Shown piece by piece: positions 25,502 to 34,113 of a DNA stretch of 64,000 nucleotides. The translations under genes were made by a program, and so were the position numbers. Every line of letters starts with the position of its first letter. The stretch's first letter is position 1. The notes under the pieces were generated by a model, which saw only the letters and a list, made by a program, of their open reading frames with translations, was not told the DNA's origin and made no database searches. The stretch is from assembly GCA_029641185.1 (NCBI GenBank), contig JAPWGK010000010.1, positions 930,001-994,000 of the forward strand. The letters run 5' to 3'. The DNA is from Pseudofabraea citricarpa. Lineage: Eukaryota; Ascomycota; Leotiomycetes; Helotiales; Dermateaceae.

Positions 25502-25737
25502 GTAAGTTCGGTTCCGTGGCGCAACTGGAAAATCAAGCATACTAACATTCTCCTAGTCAAATTTGAAACGATACAGAGAAGAGTAAGCGAACCCACTCGC
25601 CACGCCAAGGTCAGATACTAATCATACAACAGTTAGCATGGCCCCTGCACTAAGGATGTAAGTAACTTTGAAATCTACCCCACACACCAAATACTAATCT
25701 GGTACACAGGACACGCTCAATCAAAGAGAAGCTACCA
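25502..25737 (+). pseudogene. 5' fragment of a split gene, truncated by an A+T-rich block
   Basis: Three successive intron-like units with good signals: 25502-25556 (GTAAGT, CTAAC, CCTAG), 25583-25632 (GTAAGC, ACTAAT, ACAG) and 25658-25709 (GTAAGT, ACTAAT, ACAG), separated by exons of 26 and 25 bases. An ATG at 25638 opens a frame that splices into the next exon to read MAPALRM-TRSIKEKLP, after which the sequence abruptly becomes T-rich and the frame soon ends. I do not recognise the protein. The best reading is the 5' end (leader introns plus first coding exons) of a gene whose remainder is missing or replaced. A spliced non-coding RNA is the main alternative. Confidence 0.4.
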
Positions 25738-26048
25738 ATTTTTTTGCAGTTTTTTTCTCCTGAAGATCACTATCATATAATCTTTTTGTGTTATGTTTCT
25801 TTTTATCGCGCTTAAATTCGCTTATTCTCGCGTACTAAGTAAGTAGCGTGTAAAGCCTTAATATCGAGGTATAAGAGAAGAGCCCGCTTTATCACGTGCT
25901 CAACTAGCTCTCTCAATCCCGCGTATAGAATCTTAATAATATAAGTATATAAGTACCTTTAGCTTAAAATTTTCTCACTTTGTAACTTGTATTTATTAGT
26001 TTATATATAAATTTTTAGAGCGAAAGAGTAAGAAGCCTGAATTCCAAG

Positions 26049-26087
26049 TTGGTAGCTTATACTAATAACATTTGTTATAGCTACCAA
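26049..26087. repeat. Imperfect 39-bp palindrome (hairpin)
   Basis: The left arm TTGGTAGCT and right arm AGCTACCAA are exact reverse complements. The interior ATAAC/GTTAT also pairs, leaving a small loop. It lies inside the A+T-rich block. Confidence 0.75.
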
Positions 26088-26117
26088 ATATACTTAAGAG
26101 CCTGATAGTACTAGAGC

Positions 26118-26144
26118 TGATACCTGCAAGTATAGTTGGTATCA
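26118..26144. repeat. 7-bp stem inverted repeat
   Basis: TGATACC and GGTATCA flank a 13-base spacer. It lies 30 bases after the larger palindrome in the same A+T-rich block. Confidence 0.7.
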
Positions 26145-26698
26145 AACCTAGCGACACCCCCAGACTTGTCACGTCAGCTTTAATATAGTATAAATTACTT
26201 CCAGTTTGTGACCTTCGAGAGGCCTTTATATTATTTCAACTTTCGCTCAGCTCTTAGTATTATCTCTCGACACTTTCAATTGTCAGTCAACTAAGCGAGC
26301 AATCGCTCTCGTAAAGTATCATCTTAAACTCACCTTATTAAAACGTGCTATTGGTGAAACCCTAGCAATGAAGCCTTAAGGCTACCTGGAGTTAGCAAGG
26401 TAATAAAATCACGAAACCCCATGTTCGAAGAGGACTCTATTAACAATTTTCATGCTCACGAGAGTCTGATGACCTTTGCTCTCTTTCCCAATTCGCTATC
26501 GTGATTGGCGCGGGAGTAAGTCACGTTATGCTGGAGAGTTTAGGCTAAATGCGAGATACCCATGTCCCCACCCCTTCTAGAATCGGCTGCTCTTCACCTG
26601 CTACCTCCTCTTCATTCACTTTTCCAGAAGAACTTCTTTTGGCAAAACATTTTTCCTTCAAACGGGTTGCATAATAAAGGTCGACCACGCTGCACAAT

Positions 26699-28511
26699 AT
26701 GTCTTCTAATGGCCCATTATACCTTGGTTTCGACCTCTCTACTCAACAGCTGAAAGGTGGGGCAGCTCACGTAACACCTCTCCCCAAGATTGACTGACGG
26801 GTTTCTAGCAATTGTCATAACTTCGGATCTCAAAGTCGTCTATGAAGCTAAGGTTGATTTTGATGCCGACCTCTCAAAGTATGGTATCAAGAAAGGAGTT
26901 CATGTCAATGAGGCCGAGCGAGAAGTATATGCTCCCGTAGCGATGTGGTTGGAAGCTGTGGACTTGGTACTTCAGCGGCTGAAAGAGAAAAGCACGCCCT
27001 TTGACAGAATCAAGGGTATTTCTGGTGCTGGTCAACAGCATGGAAGTGTCTACTGGAGTAAGAACGGGGAAGAGATACTCGGCAGTTTGAAATCAGGCGT
27101 GACGCTTGTAGACCAACTTTCCGAGAAAGCCTTCGCTCATCCATACAGCCCAAACTGGCAAGATGCAAGCACCCAGAAAGAGTGTGACAGTTTTGATGTA
27201 GCTCTGGGCTCCGAGGAAAAACTTGCTGATTCGACCGGAAGCAAGGCTCATCATGTGAGTGCAGCCAGTGACTTCGAAAGGTCCGGTAGCTAATATACGT
27301 AGCGTTTTACTGGTCCACAGATTATGCGTTTTCACAAGAAGAATCCGGAGGTTTACAGAGCCACATCACGCATTACACTTGTCTCGTCATTTTTAGCTTC
27401 TATCTTTCTAGGGAAAATAGCTCCATTCGACATCAGCGATGTGTGTGGCATGAATCTCTGGGACATCAAAACCGGAAAATGGAGCGAGCCACTGTTAAAG
27501 CTAGCAGCCGGCGATGATGGAGTTGACTCACTTCGACAAAAGCTAGGCGAGGTGAGAGAAGATGGTGGTGGGAGCATGGGGTCAATCTCCCAGTATTTCG
27601 TCGAGAGATATGGATTCAGCTCCGAGTGTGGAATTGCGCCGTTTACGGGAGATAACCCGTCTACTATTCTGGCCCTACCTCTCCGGCCTATGGATGCCAT
27701 TGTCTCACTCGGCACCTCGACGACTTTTCTCATGTCTACACCACATTATGTTCCTGATCCTTCGTATCACTTCTTCAACCACCCAACGACTGCAGGTCTT
27801 TACATGTTCATGCTCTGCTACAAGAATGGCGGTCTGGCACGAGAGAAAATACGCGATGCTCTCCCAAAATCAGAATCGTCTGATCCTTGGGGAACTTTCA
27901 ACAAAGTAGCTTTGGCGGCTCCGCCACTTGGTCAAACAAGCGCAACTGACCCGGCAAAGCTGGGACTGTACTTTCCGCTACCAGAGATCGTCCCGAATGT
28001 CAGAGCTGGAACATGGCGATATACGTCGGATAGCGAGGGTACAGGTCTCAAAGAGAGTGAAGAAAAGTTGACCGCCGAAGCTGATGCGAGAGCTATTGTG
28101 GAATCCCAGATTTTGTCTCTTCGGCTGCGATCTCAGAAGCTGGTTCAGAGCCCTGGAGGAGATGTACCACCTCAGCCACGACGGATATACCTTGTTGGTG
28201 GTGGGTCGCTGAACCCCGCCATTACCCGAATCATTGGAGATGTACTTGGAGGAACCGAGGGTGTTTATAGGCTCGATGTAGGAGGAAACGCATGTGCGTT
28301 GGGCGGAGCGTATAAGGCCGTATGGGCGATTGAGAGGAAAGAAGGCGAGAGCTTTGAGCAGCTGATTGGTGCGCGGTGGAATGAAAGTGAGGCGACTGTT
28401 AAGGTAGATGATGGTTATAGGAAAGATGTCTGGGGTGCTTATGGCAAGGTTTTAGGGACCTTTGAACAGATGGAGACTACAGTCCTAGCTGGCGAGGAGA
28501 GAAATAAGTAG
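26699..28511 (+). CDS. XKS1: D-xylulokinase (FGGY family)
   Basis: Phosphorylates D-xylulose to xylulose 5-phosphate, the last step feeding xylose/arabinose catabolism into the pentose phosphate pathway; cytosolic. Exons 26699-26756, 26809-27254 and 27303-28511 give 570 residues, the usual length for fungal xylulokinases. The N-terminus after splicing reads [16 protein letters not shown] (phosphate-binding FDLSTQ motif). Next are [10 protein letters not shown], a DASTQKEC segment, [13 protein letters not shown] rebuilt across intron 2, TGDNPST with the probable catalytic Asp285, GTSTTF, and GGGSLNP near the C-terminus. The last fifth carries the usual ATPase-fold [10 protein letters not shown] motif. 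The start at 26699 is required for the LGFDLST motif. Introns are short with good signals. The promoter abuts the A+T-rich block upstream. Confidence 0.95.
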
Positions 28512-29310
28512 ATATAAAGAGTATTTATTGCCAGGATGGATCCTTTCTGCCTTGATTTCACGAGAAGATCAAGAACATCCGGTGACAGTAAGCGCTCGTT
28601 AGGAAAGAAAATAAAAAGAACAAAAAAAGAGAGCTCGCTAAAGAACGTCAACCTCACGGATTTGGGACGAACTGATCTTACGCTGTAAAAACACACAATC
28701 AAAATATTCATCATTAGGACCTAGAACTAATCATCGATAGCTTCGTAATATTCCTGGCCACCTTTCTTCCCGGAATGTCTGTCCCCCCCCCCCCACCCCC
28801 CCCCCCCCCCCCCTTTTTTTTCCCCCACCTCGAGACATTTGGCCCTGTGCCGCATGCTGCGAAGCTAGATGATCGGTTCCTCGCTAGCTGCTGACCTCTC
28901 TCCCCTTTCCTGTAAGACTAGACAAACCTTGATCCTTTTCAGGGGCTCTGCTCTTAACTGAGCCGAGCTGATCAACAAAGCATGGCGTGATCAATCAGTA
29001 CACTTAAGGTTGAGGGTTTTTCTTACTGTGCCCACATGCAGCACTAGAGGAGGAACTCGTTCAAGAAAGGGGAATCAATCACAAAAATGAGAGGTAAAGC
29101 CGGAGGCACTGTTGGAACACAAGGCAGAAAATATGTACGATTGGTGGTATACAGCAAGTCAGTTCAGATCGATCCCCCCCAGAAGGAAGCCGAGACGCCG
29201 CTCTTTTTCTTAGTGTGGCAGAACATCTCCAAATCGGGAGTTTCTTTATTCTTATCCCAAAACGCCCTGTAAATGCAACCAACTCCCCTAATAAATAAAT
29301 GGCTTTTTAT
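28512..29310. other. Intergenic, convergent 3' flanks with homopolymer tract
   Basis: Shared 3' region of xylulokinase (+) and the CDF transporter (-). It contains a striking C/T homopolymer tract at 28783-28826. No gene seen. Confidence 0.5.
28783..28826. repeat. Poly-C / poly-T tract
   Basis: Twelve C, one A, eighteen C, eight T, then five C. On the complementary strand this is a G-run able to form a quadruplex. Length is likely unstable, and a sequencing or assembly artefact in exact count is possible. Confidence 0.9.
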
Positions 29311-30786
29311 CTATTGCAGCTTCTTGCCGTCTTTGTGTGCGTGCCCGTTCGAATGCGAGTGATCGTGATCGTGGTCGTGGTCATGGCCTTCCGGTTCGGG
29401 ACTTTCTCTCGGGCTGATATCACCACTGATGAACTCGTCGAAGAGGACTGTAGCGGTATCTCTTGGTACGAAGCGAACCTTGACGCGACGTACACCTCTA
29501 ACCTTTCCTCCAACAGCTTCTCGGACTCCTTCCTCGATCTCTCTAACATCCTCCACAGTCCAGGTGCTCGGTACCGCCAGTTCGATATCAACCAGGTAGT
29601 TTTGTCCGGATTTCACACCTTGTACTTCGCGTAGTTCCACTTCTGACCCTTCTTTTATATTGACAAGACTCTTCTTGGTAGCTCGAGAAATAGATGATTT
29701 GACTTCTTCGTCGATTCCCTTGTCCGCGAGCTCGTATAATGCAGATACAGTATTTCCCCAACCAGCTTTAATAACGAGAAGTGATATTAAGAAGCCCCCC
29801 ACCGGATCTAACCAGGCGGCATTGTGCATGAAATTGGCTCCGAGGATTGCAAAGAGGGTAACGACGCCAGTAAGAGAGTCTACGCGGTGATGGATCGCGT
29901 TGGAGGCTAAAACGGAGGATTTTCGTTCCTTTGCTACTTTCATAGCTATGCAAAGTTAGTACTGGCGTGGGCAGGACGGTAGAATGCTGAACTTACTCGC
30001 TTGGTATAACCATTCCTTGAGAAGTACCGTTCCTGCTGCCAGCCATGCGGCATGCAGACTGGGCGTGATTTCGTGGCTGTGGCTATGGCTATGTCCGTGT
30101 GCGTGCAAAGCAGCCTCTGCGGCTGCATGAGCATCCAGGAACCAATGCGCATAAAGAATCTCGCAGCTGTTCAAACACATAAAGCAGCCTCCGAACAACA
30201 ACATGCTGCTTACTCCCAAAGAGCCCAAACTCTCCACCTTCCCAAACCCGGTAGGAAACATGGCACTCGGGGGCTTCAAACTCCAGGAGACCGTCGCCAA
30301 CGTCAGGACATCGCTCGCGAGATCCGTCAAGCTGTGCCATGCGTCGGCGATCATACTCTGCGAGTTGAAGGCATAGCCGCCAACGCCCTTCGCAATCGCC
30401 ATGCCCAGATTCGAGTACAGGCCAATTCGTGTTATCCGCACGCCCGCGTCATTCTTGTTCTTGGAGGTCAGGTAGGTATTATCGTGGTGATGATGATGTG
30501 AATGTCCCGCGTGTGAGCGCGTCTGCGTCTGTGTGAGGGTCGCCATGTTGGGCCGACGCTTATGGTTGAAGCTACTGGTGAAGGAGTGAAGTCTGGGAAA
30601 AGATTGTAAAGGAAGGAAGCCCTTGGTGAGTGAGGTGACGGCAGCAGGATCGTAAGCAGCAGTCTGAATAACGCGGGTCTGGTGTGCTTTATGTGTCCTC
30701 GCGGATCTCAGGGAGGAGTACCGGTTCAGCCTCAGTGCGACAGGCCCTAAACGAGAGGCTCCGGAGGGATTGCAGCGTAAAGGCAT
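29311..30786 (-). CDS. Cation diffusion facilitator, mitochondrial MMT-like metal transporter
   Basis: Membrane metal/proton exchanger of the CDF family. The long basic, Arg/Ser-rich N-terminus (start MPLRCNPSGA, at 30786) looks like a mitochondrial targeting sequence, which fits yeast Mmt1/Mmt2 (mitochondrial iron transport) and not vacuolar zinc carriers. Two exons, 30786-29997 and 29945-29311, join as LYQA-TMKVAKERKSS; 474 residues, close to Mmt proteins. Metal-site motifs are HSLTD in the second membrane helix and HHRVD in the fifth. His-rich stretches occur before TM1, between TM4 and TM5 (HGHSHSHSH) and at the C-terminus (HDHDHDHDHSHS). A CDF C-terminal cytoplasmic domain follows the helices. 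A longer upstream ATG (30939) is in frame but gives a less typical leader. Iron versus zinc specificity cannot be decided here. Confidence 0.88.
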
Positions 30787-31052
30787 AAGTGGTATATTTA
30801 GGGGGGGGGACACACGCAAAACCTGGAGATGCTTAAAACCGCCGCTCTCAGCCGTCACATCGGGGCATGCAAGACGCGTGTAGAGGAAGGGAGCATAGGT
30901 TTCAGAGAGCCAGGGCGAGACGGGGGAGAAAGGCAACAAATGACGACGATGCAGCCTCTTTTGCTAACAGCAATAAGCAATAAGCAATAATGCCAGCAAC
31001 AGGGGGGAGCGGCCGTCTTTTTGAATCCTCGGCCGGCCGCCCATGGAACCCA

Positions 31053-31083
<31 letters not shown>

Positions 31084-31760
31084 TCTGGGGAGGTTTCGGA
31101 GAGAGAAGAAGTGCTGGAGACTGGAGTGCAGAGTGCAGACACTGCAGAGTGCTGAGCCACAGTGAAGAGTTTGCCCTGCAGGTGGGCGATCACACAATAT
31201 AGTGAAGATTACTTACTCGTACACACTGCACAGGACTGCAATACTGGAAGTACTCTACAGTTTAGGGAGTAGGCCTACTACAGTTACTGTACTACATACC
31301 TACCTAGGTACGTACCGCAGCACTTTTACTCCCTGCTCCCTTCTCACTTAGGCTCAGCCTGGAGCTCCACCACTACTTACAGTGGCTGACTAAGCCTCTG
31401 TCGGGACCACTTACCACTCACTACACTACGGAGTACCACCACCAACAACCACCAGCCACCAGTCCACTCCCATCCCATCCCATTCCATCATAGCACGCAC
31501 CATGTCATATCCACCACCACCACCACTACCTCCACCACGCGACGAATCCAATGACGCGAATATCTAATCTCGCCCTATGGGAAGCCCTCCAGCCTCGAGC
31601 CTTGAGCCTCAGACCTCAGGATTGCCATTCCATTCTTACCTCGACATTCATTGTACACTGAGCAGGAGGAAGGAATACTCGCAAGGGATCACATCGACCC
31701 CTACCCACCCACCATACCAAGATCGATCAATGTCTGTTAAAGACGACAAGCCTCGATTCG
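30787..31760. promoter_or_regulatory. Divergent promoter region, CDF / sirtuin
   Basis: About 970 bases between two divergently transcribed genes. It includes short CCCACTGAG repeats (about 31056-31083), a perfect TACCTAGGTA palindrome at 31301-31310, and CCA/CCACC-rich leader sequence near 31440-31540. An ATG at 31730 begins a short frame that overlaps the sirtuin start (see findings). Confidence 0.5.
31301..31310. promoter_or_regulatory. TACCTAGGTA palindrome
   Basis: Perfect 10-base palindrome in the divergent promoter of the CDF transporter and the sirtuin. Confidence 0.55.
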
Positions 31761-31828
31761 ATGAACAAGCCTTTAATGCGCATCCCCTTCACCGGGCCCC
31801 TTCCACCACCCGTTATCCTCCCGCGTAA
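31730..31828 (+). promoter_or_regulatory. Upstream ORF overlapping the sirtuin start
   Basis: An ATG at 31730 opens a 32-codon frame (MSVKDDKPRF...) that ends at 31828, past the sirtuin ATGs at 31761 and 31776, in a different frame. If the mRNA starts upstream of it, it would reduce sirtuin translation. No transcript data are available to confirm. Confidence 0.35.
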
Positions 31829-32999
31829 TGCAAATACCGTTACAGGAGCCATTGCCGCAATCTCGTCCTTTCTCACTGCCCCGCCTTCCCCGAATCTGCA
31901 GCAGGGGCCAGCAGCAACAGCAACCGACCCTCAATCCACCGTGGTGCTCACAGGCGCTGGCATATCGGTGGCATCGGGCCTGGCCGACTACAGAGGGAGT
32001 AATGGGACATACCGTGTAAACAAGACCTACCGACCAATCTATTATCACGAATTTCTTGCGAATCACGAAGCACGGAAAAGGTATTGGGCGCGGAGTTTTC
32101 TAGGCTGGACCAATCTACACAAGGCCCGTCCAAACGCAGCTCATTATGCTATCAAAAGACTGGGAGAGCTAGGGATTGTTCGCAACGTTGTTACACAGAA
32201 TGTCGATTCCTTCCACCCTGTCGCCCATCCTGAACTTCCAACCCTTGAGCTCCACGGGTATCTGCGAGCATTAACCTGTGTGACTTGTCATAATGAACTC
32301 CCTCGAGAGGAATTTCAAGGTTCTTTGGCAAGACTCAACCCAGCCTGGGCGGCATTCCTGGAAGAAGTCGTTGCATCTGGGGCCCTCGATACCGAAAACC
32401 CAGATGAGCGTCGTGCAAAGGGAATGAAAACAAACCCAGATGGGGATGTTGATCTTCCCGGCGCCCCATACCCAACCTTCAGGTATCCTGCATGCCCTCA
32501 CTGCCTTGCAAATCCACCCGTCGCAGCGGATGGCACACAGACCAAGGTTGAGGTGGACGAGGAGGGTGCCTGGAAATTATCAAGCACCGCTGGAATCCTA
32601 AAGCCGGCCGTTGTTATGTTCGGAGAAAGCATAGCCAGCAGGGTAAAGGAGGCAGCTGAACAGGCTATTGATGGCTCGGGGAGACTTCTTGTTATGGGAA
32701 CTTCCTTAGCCACTTATTCTGCCTGGAGACTTGCTCGTCGGGCCAAGGATCGAGGTATGCCTATTGCCATCCTAAACTTGGGTGGCGTAAGAGGAGAGGA
32801 GCTGTTCTTTCAAAATCTCGCCCCAGTCCAGAACGGAGAATATGGCGTTCGAGTTGAAATGGCAACTGACAAGGTTCTTCCAGGATTGGTAGAGCAACTC
32901 ATGCGCACAGGTTTCGATAAAACGTCACCTGCTCATCCCTCCCACGATGCTGAAGAAAGACATACAAATAGTAGAGTCTTCAAGGACATGTTGTCATAG
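31761..32999 (+). CDS. NAD-dependent protein deacylase, sirtuin (SIR2 family, class II/SIRT4-like)
   Basis: Removes acyl groups from lysines using NAD+. Single exon, 412 residues; the true start may be the second ATG (31776, MRIPFTGPLPPP), which would resemble a mitochondrial-type N-terminus. Seen motifs: GAGISVASGLADYRG (NAD-binding, residues about 65-79), TQNVDSFH (145-152; most sirtuins have a G or R in place of the S and L in place of F), the general-base His165 in LELHGYL, zinc ligands CVTC (173/176) and CPHC (245/248), and VMFGES and GTSLATYSA of the Rossmann fold. An insertion of roughly 60 residues separates the two Cys pairs, longer than in bacterial sirtuins. The QNVD variant and GLADYR suggest a divergent subfamily. 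Neighbours on both sides look mitochondrial. Confidence 0.9.
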   Translation: MNKPLMRIPFTGPLPPPVILPRNANTVTGAIAAISSFLTAPPSPNLQQGPAATATDPQSTVVLTGAGISVASGLADYRGSNGTYRVNKTYRPIYYHEFLANHEARKRYWARSFLGWTNLHKARPNAAHYAIKRLGELGIVRNVVTQNVDSFHPVAHPELPTLELHGYLRALTCVTCHNELPREEFQGSLARLNPAWAAFLEEVVASGALDTENPDERRAKGMKTNPDGDVDLPGAPYPTFRYPACPHCLANPPVAADGTQTKVEVDEEGAWKLSSTAGILKPAVVMFGESIASRVKEAAEQAIDGSGRLLVMGTSLATYSAWRLARRAKDRGMPIAILNLGGVRGEELFFQNLAPVQNGEYGVRVEMATDKVLPGLVEQLMRTGFDKTSPAHPSHDAEERHTNSRVFKDMLS

Positions 33000-33192
33000 A
33001 TTTATATATGTTTATGCGATGAACGCAAAACCTGCCCAGTCCGGCTCAATGGTAATTCAGACCGATTTGCTCAACCAAAGGCACCGAAGAATCAATTAGA
33101 CCAAAGTACATTTGGATAAAGAACAGAAGTGGCCATTTATTCTTCCGCCGCGCAATGCTGTATATTATTGTACATAGTGTAGACGTGGGCGT

Positions 33193-33846
33193 TTAATAGA
33201 ATCCGGAAGGCGCATTTGTCTTCGGCTTTGCAGGTATAGGCTCAGGAATTGCTGTTATTGTTTCGGCCTCATCTGTATTCTGTTCCGGATTACGACCGTG
33301 CTTTGGTTTCGTTCTTTGCGATTGTTCCCAGGCCTCGTCCTCTCGTTCAATCTCTTTCAAAACTAATTAATGTTAGCACAAGCCAAACAGTATATCAGCC
33401 AACAAACCTTCTTCCCATTCCTTCTCCTTCTCCTTGTCCCCAGCACCTAGCAGACCCTCAACATCAACGTCCTCCCCTCTTTGAATGCGTTCAATAATCT
33501 CCTTGAGCAACCCAATTCTTGCGTCAGCACGTCGACTGAAGCCTGCAAACTCGTTCCGCATTGCAATCATTTGAATCGACATGGATCCAATGAGCAGAAA
33601 TATGTTAATGAAGAACGTTGCTGGGTTCCATTCTTTCGACTTCGACTGTTTTGCATTCGCAGCTTGGGGGTTCTTTCGAAATGGCTTTGGAACCATTGAT
33701 TTCCAAAACGAACCCGAAGTGATATTCGGCGCAGAGCTCTCGTAGTGCAGCGATGCAGCTGGCTGCAAAGGCCGAGAATGTAGAAATGTGGCGCGAACAC
33801 CAGGTGGAGCTAGAAGGATTCTTCGAAGTACCAGCGAGCGATTCAT
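33193..33846 (-). CDS. Small mitochondrial membrane protein (DUF5321-like)
   Basis: Probable mitochondrial inner-membrane protein of unknown role. Exons 33846-33408 and 33362-33193 (GTTTGT donor, GCTAAC branch, ATTAG acceptor) give 202 residues ending PSGFY. The N-terminus MNRSLVLRRILLAPPG is Arg-rich and lacks acids, like a mitochondrial presequence. One membrane segment (about residues 75-95, NIFLLIGSMSIQMIAMRN) follows the conserved-looking KEWNPATFF, then a charged coiled-coil-like helix (IGLLKEIIERIQ) and an acidic, Glu/Lys-rich tail. The layout is that of the fungal DUF5321 family, recalled from memory and not searched. It shares a 267-base divergent promoter with separase. Confidence 0.82.
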
Positions 33847-34113
33847 GATGTAGAGTGTTCTCCTTTATCCAGGGATGAAAGACGTCGTGTACCGTCGAGC
33901 TATTTTGCTCTCATCTCACGACTTCTCAGCCGCTATCGGCACTTATTTTATCCGAAATGGTTGCCGAGCAACCATCAAAACAGTCAGAATACCGCAACTT
34001 CGTCAGTACATGAGAGCAAGCATTGTTCAATCAATTTGCTATCGCGCTCCCTGCTTGAGCCGTTTTTGGGTATAATGTCTAATTTTCAATAACATTGTGC
34101 ATCTTCTATTATA
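33847..34113. promoter_or_regulatory. 267-bp divergent promoter, DUF5321-like / separase
   Basis: The two genes diverge with only 267 bases between start codons, so both promoters must lie in this interval. I see no distinctive operator. Confidence 0.6.

Larger units (their letters stand above)
25738..26345. repeat. A+T-rich relic block with hairpins
   Basis: The sequence switches sharply to A+T-rich, TpA-rich DNA with no open frame, unlike the flanking genes. It holds two inverted repeats: TTGGTAGCT with AGCTACCAA (26049-26087) and TGATACC with GGTATCA (26118-26144). This resembles a decayed mobile element, possibly degraded by repeat-induced point mutation, or a small non-autonomous element. 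No transposase domain or clear terminal repeats or target duplication could be identified by eye. Confidence 0.45.

Noticed and set aside
29299..29634. 111-codon plus-strand frame at the end of the CDF gene
   Set aside because: Antisense shadow of the His-rich and charged C-terminus of the transporter.
30786..30939. Upstream in-frame ATG for the CDF transporter at 30939
   Set aside because: The extra 51 residues are not leader-like, while the ATG at 30786 opens a clean basic mitochondrial-type presequence; kept only as an alternative.
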